This document shows, in pieces, positions 1 to 7,035 of a DNA stretch of 50,086 nt. Origin of the DNA: Actinomadura sp. KC06 (GTDB lineage: Bacteria; Actinomycetota; Actinomycetes; Streptosporangiales; Streptosporangiaceae); assembly GCF_004348735.1 (NCBI RefSeq), contig NZ_SMKT01000053.1, positions 1-50,086 on the forward strand. Reading direction: 5' to 3'. The notes beneath the pieces are model-generated. The model was not told where the DNA came from. It did no database searches and saw only the letters and a program-made list of their open reading frames with translations. Within the stretch, counting starts at the first letter, position 1; the number at the start of each line of letters is the position of its first letter. The position numbers were made by a program, and so were the translations under genes.

Positions 1-21
1 CCCCTGCCCCCTGCCCCCTGC
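1..21. repeat. Heptamer tandem repeat at window edge
   Basis: Three perfect copies of CCCCTGC stand head to tail just downstream of the lipoprotein gene that ends at 31. The array starts at the window edge, so its true length is unknown. It could be a simple-sequence tract or part of a spacer. No function can be assigned. Confidence 0.6.
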
Positions 22-30
22 CCAATCGCA

Positions 31-837
31 TCAGCCGGACGGCGCCGTGATGTTCTGCGGCTTGCCGAGGTCGTGCAGCGTCAGCGTCGCCTTGAACTTC
101 ACGTCCATGCTCCGCCTTCCGGCGTTGAGGAAGAACTCGCTGGTCATCGTCAGGCGCCGCGGGCGGTCCCGGCCGTCCACCCAGAGCTTGGAGTTGAAGA
201 CCGCGTCGCCCGGATACACGCTGAGCGCGGCCTTCCGCGCCTCCGGGGAATCCTCCAGGCACTGCGCCACGGTGCAGGACGCGGAGAAGACGCTCATCGC
301 CTCGCCCGCCTCCGTCGTCGCGGACGGACGGGGCGCCGCGATCTGCCCGCGGTAGATCTCCGCGATCACGATGGTGTCGACCATCGTCGCGGTGCTCGCC
401 GGGTCGTATCCGTCCTTCCCGGTAAGCCGGGGGCCCGCCGGGAGCGTCCGCCATTGCCCGGACTGGAGCGTGTTGCGCACGTAGGTCTGGTCCCCGATCG
501 TGATCACGCGGACGGCCCCGGAGTCGTTCCGGGTCGGGCCGGGCCGGAGCTCGATCTCAGTCGTGACCGAGGACAGGTCCAGATCGGTTGCCGGGTTGCC
601 CGGCATCGAGCGGTGCGTCCCGCGCATCTCCGCCGTCAGCTTGAAACCCGGAACCATCCCGTTGAGGGCGTAGACGTCGACCTCGACGTCCGCCCGGTGC
701 GGCTGGCCGCTCAAGGCGGTGAGGGCCTTCTCGAGCCGTCCCGCCGCTTTCTCCTCCGGTGACTCCTCCTCCGGCCCGCACGCGGTGAGCACCAACACGA
801 GGACGCCGAGACCGGCCCCCATCCCCCGCCACTTCAT
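31..837 (-). CDS. Putative secreted lipoprotein, function unknown
   Basis: This encodes a 268-aa predicted lipoprotein. The N-terminus has a short basic start, a hydrophobic stretch and a lipobox ending LTAC, with the acylated Cys at residue 20. An acidic, Glu-rich segment (GPEEESPEEKAA) follows, as is common just after the anchor. The rest is a soluble domain with alternating strands (DVEVDVYAL, VKFKATLTLHDL), resembling LppX/LprG-like or other actinobacterial lipoproteins of about 270 aa. No catalytic motif is visible. The ATG at 837 was chosen over an upstream TTG because GGAGG lies about 9 nt before it. It is transcribed alone, 118 bp beyond the 5'-distal end of the SARP fusion gene. Surface attachment is well supported; the specific role is unknown. 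Confidence 0.8.
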   Translation of the reverse strand: MKWRGMGAGLGVLVLVLTACGPEEESPEEKAAGRLEKALTALSGQPHRADVEVDVYALNGMVPGFKLTAEMRGTHRSMPGNPATDLDLSSVTTEIELRPGPTRNDSGAVRVITIGDQTYVRNTLQSGQWRTLPAGPRLTGKDGYDPASTATMVDTIVIAEIYRGQIAAPRPSATTEAGEAMSVFSASCTVAQCLEDSPEARKAALSVYPGDAVFNSKLWVDGRDRPRRLTMTSEFFLNAGRRSMDVKFKATLTLHDLGKPQNITAPSG

Positions 838-955
838 GAACAAAGACCTCCGACACGCTGCGCGGATTGCTCCGCATGGATAGCGCGTCGCCGCTGTCCA
901 TCCGCTATCAGCTCCCTGTCACACCAGGTCAGCGGCCCAGGACGGCGGAAGCGGC

Positions 956-3151
956 TCAGGACGCGCGGAAGCGGATCAGGACCGGGGTCTCGGTGAGCCG
1001 CATCGCCTGCCCGCCCCGGACGGGGACCGTCCGGCCGTCGAGGTGCTCCACCCGGTGGGCGCCCGGCTCGGTCTTCATCTCCGCCGTGCCGTCCGCCATC
1101 CACCGCACCGCGGCCTCCGCCGATCCCGGCAGCAGGAACCGGCACTGCCAGGCGCCTTCGGGGAGGCCGTCCGCGGGCCCCTTCCCGCAGGACCGGATCC
1201 GGGCGCCGTCCAGCCACTGCTGGAGCCGCTGGACGAACAGCGCCGCGCGCGTCGGCGGACCGCCCTCCGCCTGCAGCACGAGCGGCAGGTTCCGCGGCCC
1301 CCAGCTGTAGAAGTACATGCGGCTGTAGCGGGCGTACAGCCCGGCGAGGTAGTGGCGGACGGCGTAGTTGTTGGCGTCCTCCTCGCCCAGGGGCTCGACC
1401 GTCGGGATGTCGTGTGCGGGGCCGGTCGCCCACATCGGCAGGTGCACCCCGACCTGATGCAGCGCGTTGTAGATGGGCACCGCCTGCTCGGTCATCTCCT
1501 CGGGGCGTCCGTCGCCGAGCCGGGGGTGCAGCTTGACGGCGATCGCGTCGCAGGACCGGAAACCGCCGAGCGTCCCGAAACGGATGAGGTATTGGAGTCC
1601 TTCCGGCTTCCACATCTCCCCGAACGACGGGCAGACGACCGTGGCCCGCGCATCCACCGCCTTGATGATCGCGGCCGCGCGGCGGGTCAGCTCGACGAGC
1701 GTCGCCACGTCCCCGGTGTAGTGGTACGGGGTGTTGGGGAAGTCCCAGAGTTCGTACGCCTCGATCTGCCCGCGATAGCGCGAGACGACGGCGCGGACGT
1801 AGCGGTCCCAGTCGGCGAGGTCGTCCGGCGGCGCCGTCCTGGAGCCGTCGGAGTAGGCGCTCCTCGGGCCGCCGGGCGCCGCCCACGCCGGGGTGATGCC
1901 CATGGTGTAGGTCATCGGCAGCCGGGCCCGCCGCGCACCGGCCACCATCCGGTCGAGTGCCGACCAGTCGAACGCGTCCCGCCGCGGCTGGACGTTGGAC
2001 CAGCGCGTCCCGCTGTCCCAGAACCGGACGGTGCCTACGCGGAACCCGGGCATGGCGCCGCTGCCGCTCCCGACCGTCGTCCCGAAGAACGCCGCCGGGA
2101 CGCCGATGGGCGGCGAGTTCACCCAGGTCGGGCCGCCGATCCGCTGCCGCCCCTGCACGAGCGGCGTCCCGTCCGTTCCGGACGAGTACGGGCGGGAGAG
2201 GTCCGCTCCGGCCGCGCCGCCGCCGAGGCCGGGAAGCATCGCCAGCGCCAGCACGAGAATCGCTCCCCGGGCTCGGAGACTTCGCACACCCGCCCGTGCG
2301 GGCACCTTCGGCACGTCGGGGAAGGACTCGGTTTCGGACAGCGCGGAGCCAGGCTCCTCCGCGTCGGGCCGCATCGGCGTCGGGGGCTTCGGCTCCGGGT
2401 GTCGCAATGCGGTGTCGCCCTGGAGGATGGCCTCGTGGAGGGCGCGGAGCCCGACCGTGGGTTCGAGCCCCGTCTCCTCGACCAGCAGCGCCCGTCCCTC
2501 CCGGTACACCTCCAGCGCCTCCGACTGGCGCCCGCAGCGGTAGAGGGCGAGCATCAGCCGGGCGCGCAGGTCCTCGCGGAGCGGATGCTCGGCGACCAGC
2601 GCGGACAGTTCCGCCACGACGGCGGCGTGCCGTCCGAGGGCGAGTTCGAGGCCCAGGCATTCCTCCAGGGCCGTCAGGTGCGTCTCCTCCAGCCGCGCCG
2701 CCTCGCGGGAGGCGAAGGCCGCGTCGATCCCGTCCAGCGGACGTCCCCGCCACAGCCCGAGCGCTTCGCGGAACGTTCCCGCCGCGCTCTCCAGGCGTCC
2801 CGCGCCGGCCTCTTTCCGGGCATCCTCAACGAGGTCGGTGAACACGGCCAGATCCAGGCGGGCCGAGCCCAGGCGCAGCACGTACCCGGGCGGACGCGTC
2901 TCGATCAGCGCACCGGCCTCGCCGAGCGCGCGGCGCACCCGGTGCACGAGCGTGTGCACCTGGGTCCGGGCCGACGCGGGCGGGAGGTCGCCCCACAGCT
3001 CGTCCACCAGCCGGTCGACCGACACCACCTGGTCGGCGCTGAGCAGCAGCCGGACGAGCAGCGCCCGCCGCCGTCCCCCGCCGAGAGCCACGACACGGCC
3101 GTCGACGCTCGCCTCCACGGGCCCGAGCACGGCGAAGACGACCTCGTGCAT
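956..3151 (-). CDS. Membrane-tethered SARP/BTAD regulator fused to an inactive glycosidase-like outer domain
   Basis: This encodes 731 aa. Residues about 9-94 form an OmpR/SARP winged helix (LGPVEASVDG through PPGYVLRLG). Residues 99-245 form a BTAD helical-repeat domain (LDLAVFTDLVEDA, EDLRARLMLALYRCGRQSEA). A Pro/Glu-rich linker follows, then one hydrophobic segment near 296-314 (AILVLALAMLPGLGG). The rest, about 417 aa, resembles a beta/alpha-barrel glycoside hydrolase of the GH39/GH5 type (TVRFWDSGTRWSNVQP, FDWSALDRMV). The usual acid/base site WNEP reads WDFP at 469-472, and the usual nucleophile site W-x-TE reads W-A-TG near 574-577, so both glutamates appear lost. The inference is a one-component sensor that binds a sugar outside and acts on DNA inside, like CadC or ToxR. 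The ATG at 3151 has GAAGGGA upstream; an ATG at 3178 is possible but has a weaker site. The neighbour is a divergent secreted phosphodiester glycosidase gene. Confidence 0.9.
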   Translation of the reverse strand: MHEVVFAVLGPVEASVDGRVVALGGGRRRALLVRLLLSADQVVSVDRLVDELWGDLPPASARTQVHTLVHRVRRALGEAGALIETRPPGYVLRLGSARLDLAVFTDLVEDARKEAGAGRLESAAGTFREALGLWRGRPLDGIDAAFASREAARLEETHLTALEECLGLELALGRHAAVVAELSALVAEHPLREDLRARLMLALYRCGRQSEALEVYREGRALLVEETGLEPTVGLRALHEAILQGDTALRHPEPKPPTPMRPDAEEPGSALSETESFPDVPKVPARAGVRSLRARGAILVLALAMLPGLGGGAAGADLSRPYSSGTDGTPLVQGRQRIGGPTWVNSPPIGVPAAFFGTTVGSGSGAMPGFRVGTVRFWDSGTRWSNVQPRRDAFDWSALDRMVAGARRARLPMTYTMGITPAWAAPGGPRSAYSDGSRTAPPDDLADWDRYVRAVVSRYRGQIEAYELWDFPNTPYHYTGDVATLVELTRRAAAIIKAVDARATVVCPSFGEMWKPEGLQYLIRFGTLGGFRSCDAIAVKLHPRLGDGRPEEMTEQAVPIYNALHQVGVHLPMWATGPAHDIPTVEPLGEEDANNYAVRHYLAGLYARYSRMYFYSWGPRNLPLVLQAEGGPPTRAALFVQRLQQWLDGARIRSCGKGPADGLPEGAWQCRFLLPGSAEAAVRWMADGTAEMKTEPGAHRVEHLDGRTVPVRGGQAMRLTETPVLIRFRAS

Positions 3152-3232
3152 GCGCGTCCCTTCAGGTCGGATGGCCATATTTCATGCCATCCCGGCACCG
3201 GCTTGTCCAGGGAACAGGGAGATTCCCGAGCG

Positions 3233-3283
3233 CCGGATCACGTGATCTTCGGAGATTGTTGGCGGCCGGATCGCCCGATCTTC
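3233..3283. promoter_or_regulatory. 18-bp direct repeat in the SARP/glycosidase divergent promoter
   Basis: CCGGATC-acgt-GATCTTC (3233-3250) and CCGGATC-gccc-GATCTTC (3266-3283) form a direct repeat whose copies start 33 bp apart, three helical turns. The first copy includes the perfect palindrome GATCACGTGATC (3236-3247). The pair lies in the 187-bp gap between the two divergent genes. SARP regulators typically bind direct repeats spaced by multiples of about 11 bp, so this is a candidate site for the adjacent regulator. Binding itself is inference. Confidence 0.5.
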
Positions 3284-3338
3284 ACCCCGCTTGCGTAATC
3301 ATCAGCGAGCTTGATCTCCGCTGAGAGGGGCGTCGCCC

Positions 3339-4634
3339 ATGCCACGGAAACTCACGGTCGTATTGGTCACCGCCGGTCTGGTGGGCGGCGCCGGCGCCGT
3401 CCCGGTGCGGGCGGACGCGCCGGGGCCGCCGGGCGTGGACGGCGCCGGTTCGGGTGAGCGCCCAGACGCGCGGGTCGCCGCGCTGCCGTCGTCCAGCACG
3501 ATCGGGAAGCTGCGGTTCACGTCGGCGACCCGGCTCGCGCCCGGCGTGGTGTTCAAGACATTCGAGACGACCGGCATCGGCGGCCCGGTGCGCGGCGACC
3601 TGCTCGACGTCGATCTGCGCAGCCCGGGCGTCAGCATGGGCCTGCTGCATCCGCCGAACGTCGCGGCGCGGCAGACGGTCTCGGCGATGGCGGACGCGCA
3701 GCGCGCGCTGGCCGGGGTGAACGGCGACTTCTTCAACATCAGCGAGACGCGTCCGGGCGTGGTGGCGACCGGGTCGTCGTCCGGCCCGGAGGTGGACGAC
3801 GGGAACCCGCTCAAGGGCGCGGTGCCGGACGGGCAGCGGTTCGGCCCCGCGCTGCCGCCCGGAACGTCCGCGGAGGACGTCATCGGCATCGGCGCAGACC
3901 GGCGCGGGCATCTCGGCCGCCTGCACCTGACCGGCACCGTCCGCGCCGGCGCCACGCGGATCCCGGTGCGCGGCCTCAACCAGTACGCGCTGCCGGTCGG
4001 GAGCGCGGGCGCGTTCACCGACGAGTGGGGCAGCGTGTCGCGGCTGCGCGCGGTGTGCGGGACGGACGCCGTCCGGAACGACCCCTGCAGCACGAACACC
4101 GCCGAGGTGACCGTCCGGCGGGGCGTGGTCACGAAGGTCGCGGACGAGATCGGCGCGGGCGCCATCCCCGACGACACGACCGTCCTGGTAGGACGGGAGA
4201 ACGGCGCGAACGCGCTGCGCAAGCTGCGTCCCGGCGACCGCGTACGGATCAGCTACCGCTTCACGAGCACGAGGAAGTTCCGCTTCGCCATCGGCGGCTT
4301 CCCCGTCCTGCGGGACGGCGAGCCGCTCGCCGGGCTCGACCCGAAGGGCCCGGCCCCGCGCACGGCCGCGGGCGTGAGCCGCGACGGCCGCCGCATGTAC
4401 CTCGTCGTCGCGGACGGACGGTCGGAGCGCAGCGCCGGCCTGACCGTCGCCGAACTCGCCGCGCTCCTGGACGAGGCGGGCGTCGACGACGCCGTCAACC
4501 TGGACGGCGGCGGCTCGTCCACGTTCGTCACCCGGAGCGGCGGGAAGTCGGTCGTCCGCAACGAGCCCTCGGACGGCCGGGAACGCGCCGTCGCCAACGG
4601 CATCGGCGTGTTCGTCCAGAGCTCTCGTCCCTGA
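3339..4634 (+). CDS. Secreted phosphodiester glycosidase (NAGPA-like) family protein
   Basis: This 431-aa protein has a signal peptide (MPRKLTVVLVTAGLVGGAGA, then AxA-like sites near residue 26). Its C-terminal two-thirds carry the hallmarks of the NAGPA/DUF2233 phosphodiester glycosidase fold. These are GVNGDFFN at about 126-133 and AVNLDGGGSSTFV close to the C-terminus, with AELAALLDEAGVDDAVNLDGG typical of the catalytic core. The family includes the lysosomal enzyme that uncovers mannose-6-phosphate, and bacterial members are thought to act on cell-wall or exopolysaccharide phosphodiesters. It is divergent from the SARP-pseudoglycosidase gene, which may control it. A GAGAGGGG tract lies upstream of the ATG. 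A strong hairpin follows the stop codon. The exact substrate cannot be read from the sequence. Confidence 0.87.
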   Translation: MPRKLTVVLVTAGLVGGAGAVPVRADAPGPPGVDGAGSGERPDARVAALPSSSTIGKLRFTSATRLAPGVVFKTFETTGIGGPVRGDLLDVDLRSPGVSMGLLHPPNVAARQTVSAMADAQRALAGVNGDFFNISETRPGVVATGSSSGPEVDDGNPLKGAVPDGQRFGPALPPGTSAEDVIGIGADRRGHLGRLHLTGTVRAGATRIPVRGLNQYALPVGSAGAFTDEWGSVSRLRAVCGTDAVRNDPCSTNTAEVTVRRGVVTKVADEIGAGAIPDDTTVLVGRENGANALRKLRPGDRVRISYRFTSTRKFRFAIGGFPVLRDGEPLAGLDPKGPAPRTAAGVSRDGRRMYLVVADGRSERSAGLTVAELAALLDEAGVDDAVNLDGGGSSTFVTRSGGKSVVRNEPSDGRERAVANGIGVFVQSSRP

Positions 4635-4644
4635 AACGGGATGA

Positions 4645-4690
4645 GCGCGGGCGGAGACGACTCCCTCGACGGCGTCGTCCCCGCCCGCGC
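4645..4690. terminator. Long hairpin between convergent genes
   Basis: Seventeen-base arms (4645-4661 and 4674-4690) pair with one mismatch around a 12-nt loop and are followed by GTTT. The hairpin starts 11 nt after the phosphodiester-glycosidase stop and faces the convergent PQQ-propeller gene. It probably works as a bidirectional terminator without a long U-tract, as is common in actinomycetes. Confidence 0.8.
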
Positions 4691-4739
4691 GTTTCGACCG
4701 CCCGAGGCAAGCGGCCGAAGCGGTCGGCCAGAGCGGTGG

Positions 4740-6323
4740 CTACCGGCCGAAGGCCAGCATGACGTGGCCCTTGTCGTTCGGGTAGTTGGTGAACATGTCG
4801 CCGGTCAGGACGTAGACCATCCCGTTGGCGACGACGGCGCCGCCGCCTCCGGCGAGGGCCCCGCCGCGTCCGGTGCCGCCGTTGACGGTCGGGAAGTCGG
4901 CGATGGTGTCGAAGCTCCACAGCACCTGACCGGTCTCGGTCGAGTAGGCGCGGAGCTTGCCGTCCATGCTGCCCTCCCACACGAGTCCGGGCGAGGTCGT
5001 CACCGCGGGCGGGTGACCGAGCCGGCACACGTTCGGGTACTGCGCCGCGCCGCCGGTCGTGCAGCCGTCGGCCGGGTTCGGCGTCTTCCAGATGATGTGC
5101 CCGTCGGCGGGGTTGATCGCGAACAGCGTGCCCGGGTTCGCCATGTAGGTCGCCACGTAGAGGCGCTCGCCGTCATAGCTCGACCCCCACTGGATGCCGC
5201 TGAGCCCGCCGCCCGGCATGGGCTCGGACAGCTGGCGCTGCCAGACGATCTCGCCGGTCGCGGCGTCCAGCACGTGGTAGACGCCGACCTTCTGGCCGAT
5301 GCCGACGAGCCGCCGCCCGTTCGCGGTGAAGATGTTCGCCGTGGCGCCGAGGTCGAAGTCCAGCGCGGTGCCGTCCTTCAGGTTGGGGCAGTACTGCTGG
5401 TCCTCGGGCGTCGGGCTGTTGCATTCGCGGCGCCAGGTGTCGACGTCGGTCATCTTGCGCGTCCAGCGCGGCTCGCCCGTCTCGGTGTTCAGCGCGAGGA
5501 CGGAGTCGAAGTGCCCGCCGCTCCCGCTGTAGTTCTGCCCGGTGCCCACGTAGAGCGTCTTGGTGGACGGATCGATGGTGGGCGAGCTCCACACGCCCGC
5601 GCCGGACGGCCCGTAGCGCGGCTGGCCGTTCGGCCAGGTGCCGTCCTGCTTCGGCTCGGGGACGGTGTAGAACCGCCAGTCGAGCTTGCCGGTCTTGATG
5701 TCGCGGGCGTCCACGTGGCCCCGGAACCGGCAGCAGGGGTAGTTCTTGCCGTTGAGGTTCTCGCCGCTCGACGTGCCGACGTAGACGCGGCCCTGGAAGA
5801 CGATCGGCGAGCTGGTCAGGATGGCGCCGGGGAAGTCGTCGATCCGCTCGGCCCAGGCGAGCTTCCCGGTGGCCTGGTCGAGGGCGTACAGGTAGCCGCG
5901 GGAGTCGCCGAAGAACACCTTGCCCTCGGCGACGGACGCGCCGTCGCGCACCTGGGCGAAGCCGGTGCCGACCGTGGACAGGTCGAACTGCCACTTGACC
6001 GCGCCCGTCTTCGCGTCGGCGGCGCGGTAGATCCCGTCCGGTCCGCCGAAGTAGACCGTGTCGCCGACGACGGCCGGCTGGCTGCGCGGCCCGCCCGCCT
6101 GGCGCGGGAACCCGAACGCCCACTTGAGCTTGAGCTCGCCGACGTTCTTCGGCGTGATCTGGTTCTCCGCCGCGGCGTGCCGGCTGCCGAGGTGGTCCTT
6201 CGTCCAGGTCGGCCAGTCCGCGGCGGGGGGCTCTCCGGACGCGGCCGGCCCGGAGGCGACGGCCCCGCTCACCAGCAGGCAAGCGGCGGCGGCCAAGGCG
6301 ACCGCCCGTCTTTTGCGACGCAT
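4740..6323 (-). CDS. Secreted PQQ-type beta-propeller protein, polyvinyl-alcohol-dehydrogenase-like
   Basis: This encodes 527 aa with a Sec signal peptide (MRRKRRAVALAAAACLLVSG, cleavage near 25-30). It is built of repeated propeller blades with the signature (D/N)xxTGxxxW, for example AADAKTGAVKWQF, LDQATGKLAWAE, LDAATGEIVWQRQ and YSTETGQVLWSF. A vicinal Cys pair at 197-198 (YPCCRFRGHVDA) matches the CC-FRG segment of PVA dehydrogenases and quinoprotein alcohol dehydrogenases. No CxxCH haem motif is present, so electrons would have to pass to a separate acceptor. Family knowledge suggests periplasmic or extracellular oxidation of an alcohol polymer using PQQ, but a purely structural PQQ-like propeller is also possible. 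The start codon lies behind GAAGGGAAAA, part of which can fold into a small UUCCC/GGGAA hairpin. A LytTR regulator gene lies just upstream. Confidence 0.85.
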   Translation of the reverse strand: MRRKRRAVALAAAACLLVSGAVASGPAASGEPPAADWPTWTKDHLGSRHAAAENQITPKNVGELKLKWAFGFPRQAGGPRSQPAVVGDTVYFGGPDGIYRAADAKTGAVKWQFDLSTVGTGFAQVRDGASVAEGKVFFGDSRGYLYALDQATGKLAWAERIDDFPGAILTSSPIVFQGRVYVGTSSGENLNGKNYPCCRFRGHVDARDIKTGKLDWRFYTVPEPKQDGTWPNGQPRYGPSGAGVWSSPTIDPSTKTLYVGTGQNYSGSGGHFDSVLALNTETGEPRWTRKMTDVDTWRRECNSPTPEDQQYCPNLKDGTALDFDLGATANIFTANGRRLVGIGQKVGVYHVLDAATGEIVWQRQLSEPMPGGGLSGIQWGSSYDGERLYVATYMANPGTLFAINPADGHIIWKTPNPADGCTTGGAAQYPNVCRLGHPPAVTTSPGLVWEGSMDGKLRAYSTETGQVLWSFDTIADFPTVNGGTGRGGALAGGGGAVVANGMVYVLTGDMFTNYPNDKGHVMLAFGR

Positions 6324-6366
6324 TTTCAGTTTTCCCTTCGGGAATTGGGAGCTTGGGGGTGGGGCT

Positions 6367-6759
6367 TCAGGAACCTTGGGAGCGCCGGGTCGGGCCCGGC
6401 AGGGCGCCCCTGAGCAGCCGGTCGCGCAGAGCGCCCGTGTTGCGCCGGCTGACGGTCAGCCGCGTGCCGCCGACCCTGAGCGTGCACCGTCCCGACTCGA
6501 CGACCATCTCGTCGATGTGCGCGAGCGAGACCAGGTGCGACCGGTGGATGCGGACGAACCCGGCGTCCCGCCACGCCTCCTCCAAGGCGGCCAGCGAGAC
6601 CCGGACGAGATGGCTGCCAGCCCCGGTGTAGAGGCGCGCGTAGTCGCCGTGGGCCTCGGCGTACCGGACGTCCGACCGGCGGACGAAATGCGTGGCGCGC
6701 CCCAGCCCGACCGGGATGAGCTCGTCGGCGCCGGCGTCCTTGACGACGACCACGACCAC
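6367..6759 (-). CDS. LytTR-family DNA-binding regulator
   Basis: The product is about 130 aa, almost entirely one LytTR DNA-binding domain. FVRRSDVRYAEAHGDYARLYT opens it (first strands), then LVRVSLAALEEAWRDAGFVRIHRSHLVS, then the final VGGTRLTVSRRNTGALRDRLL. The RIHRSHLVS and LPVSRR-like segments are diagnostic. No receiver domain is present, so it would be a stand-alone LytTR protein. The frame stays open further upstream to 6978 (GTG), with an ATG at 6894. However, codons before about 6780 have mixed third positions and give a low-complexity Arg/Ser/Pro peptide, so the GTG near 6759 was preferred. The start remains uncertain. It lies 43 bp upstream of the PQQ-propeller gene, which it could control. 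Confidence 0.75.
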   Translation of the reverse strand: MVVVVVKDAGADELIPVGLGRATHFVRRSDVRYAEAHGDYARLYTGAGSHLVRVSLAALEEAWRDAGFVRIHRSHLVSLAHIDEMVVESGRCTLRVGGTRLTVSRRNTGALRDRLLRGALPGPTRRSQGS

Positions 6760-7035
6760 CAGACGCTCTTCATCCTCGGTCGGGCGGGACGGCGATCGCC
6801 CCTGCCGTGCACGGCTCTGAGCCTGCGTACGATTCGGCGGGGATGTCCGGCCCTGGAATGGGGCCGGACGAGAATGAACCGCTGTGGCTCGCATGCGCTC
6901 ATGGAATCCGCGCGGCCGGAGGCGTTCAAGAGGCCGATGCGAAATCTGGCACGTAGCGCACAATCCGCGGCATTGCACGTCAATCCACCTGGTCGATGAA
7001 GTGCTCAGTCAGCCGATATCCAGTTATGCCGATTA

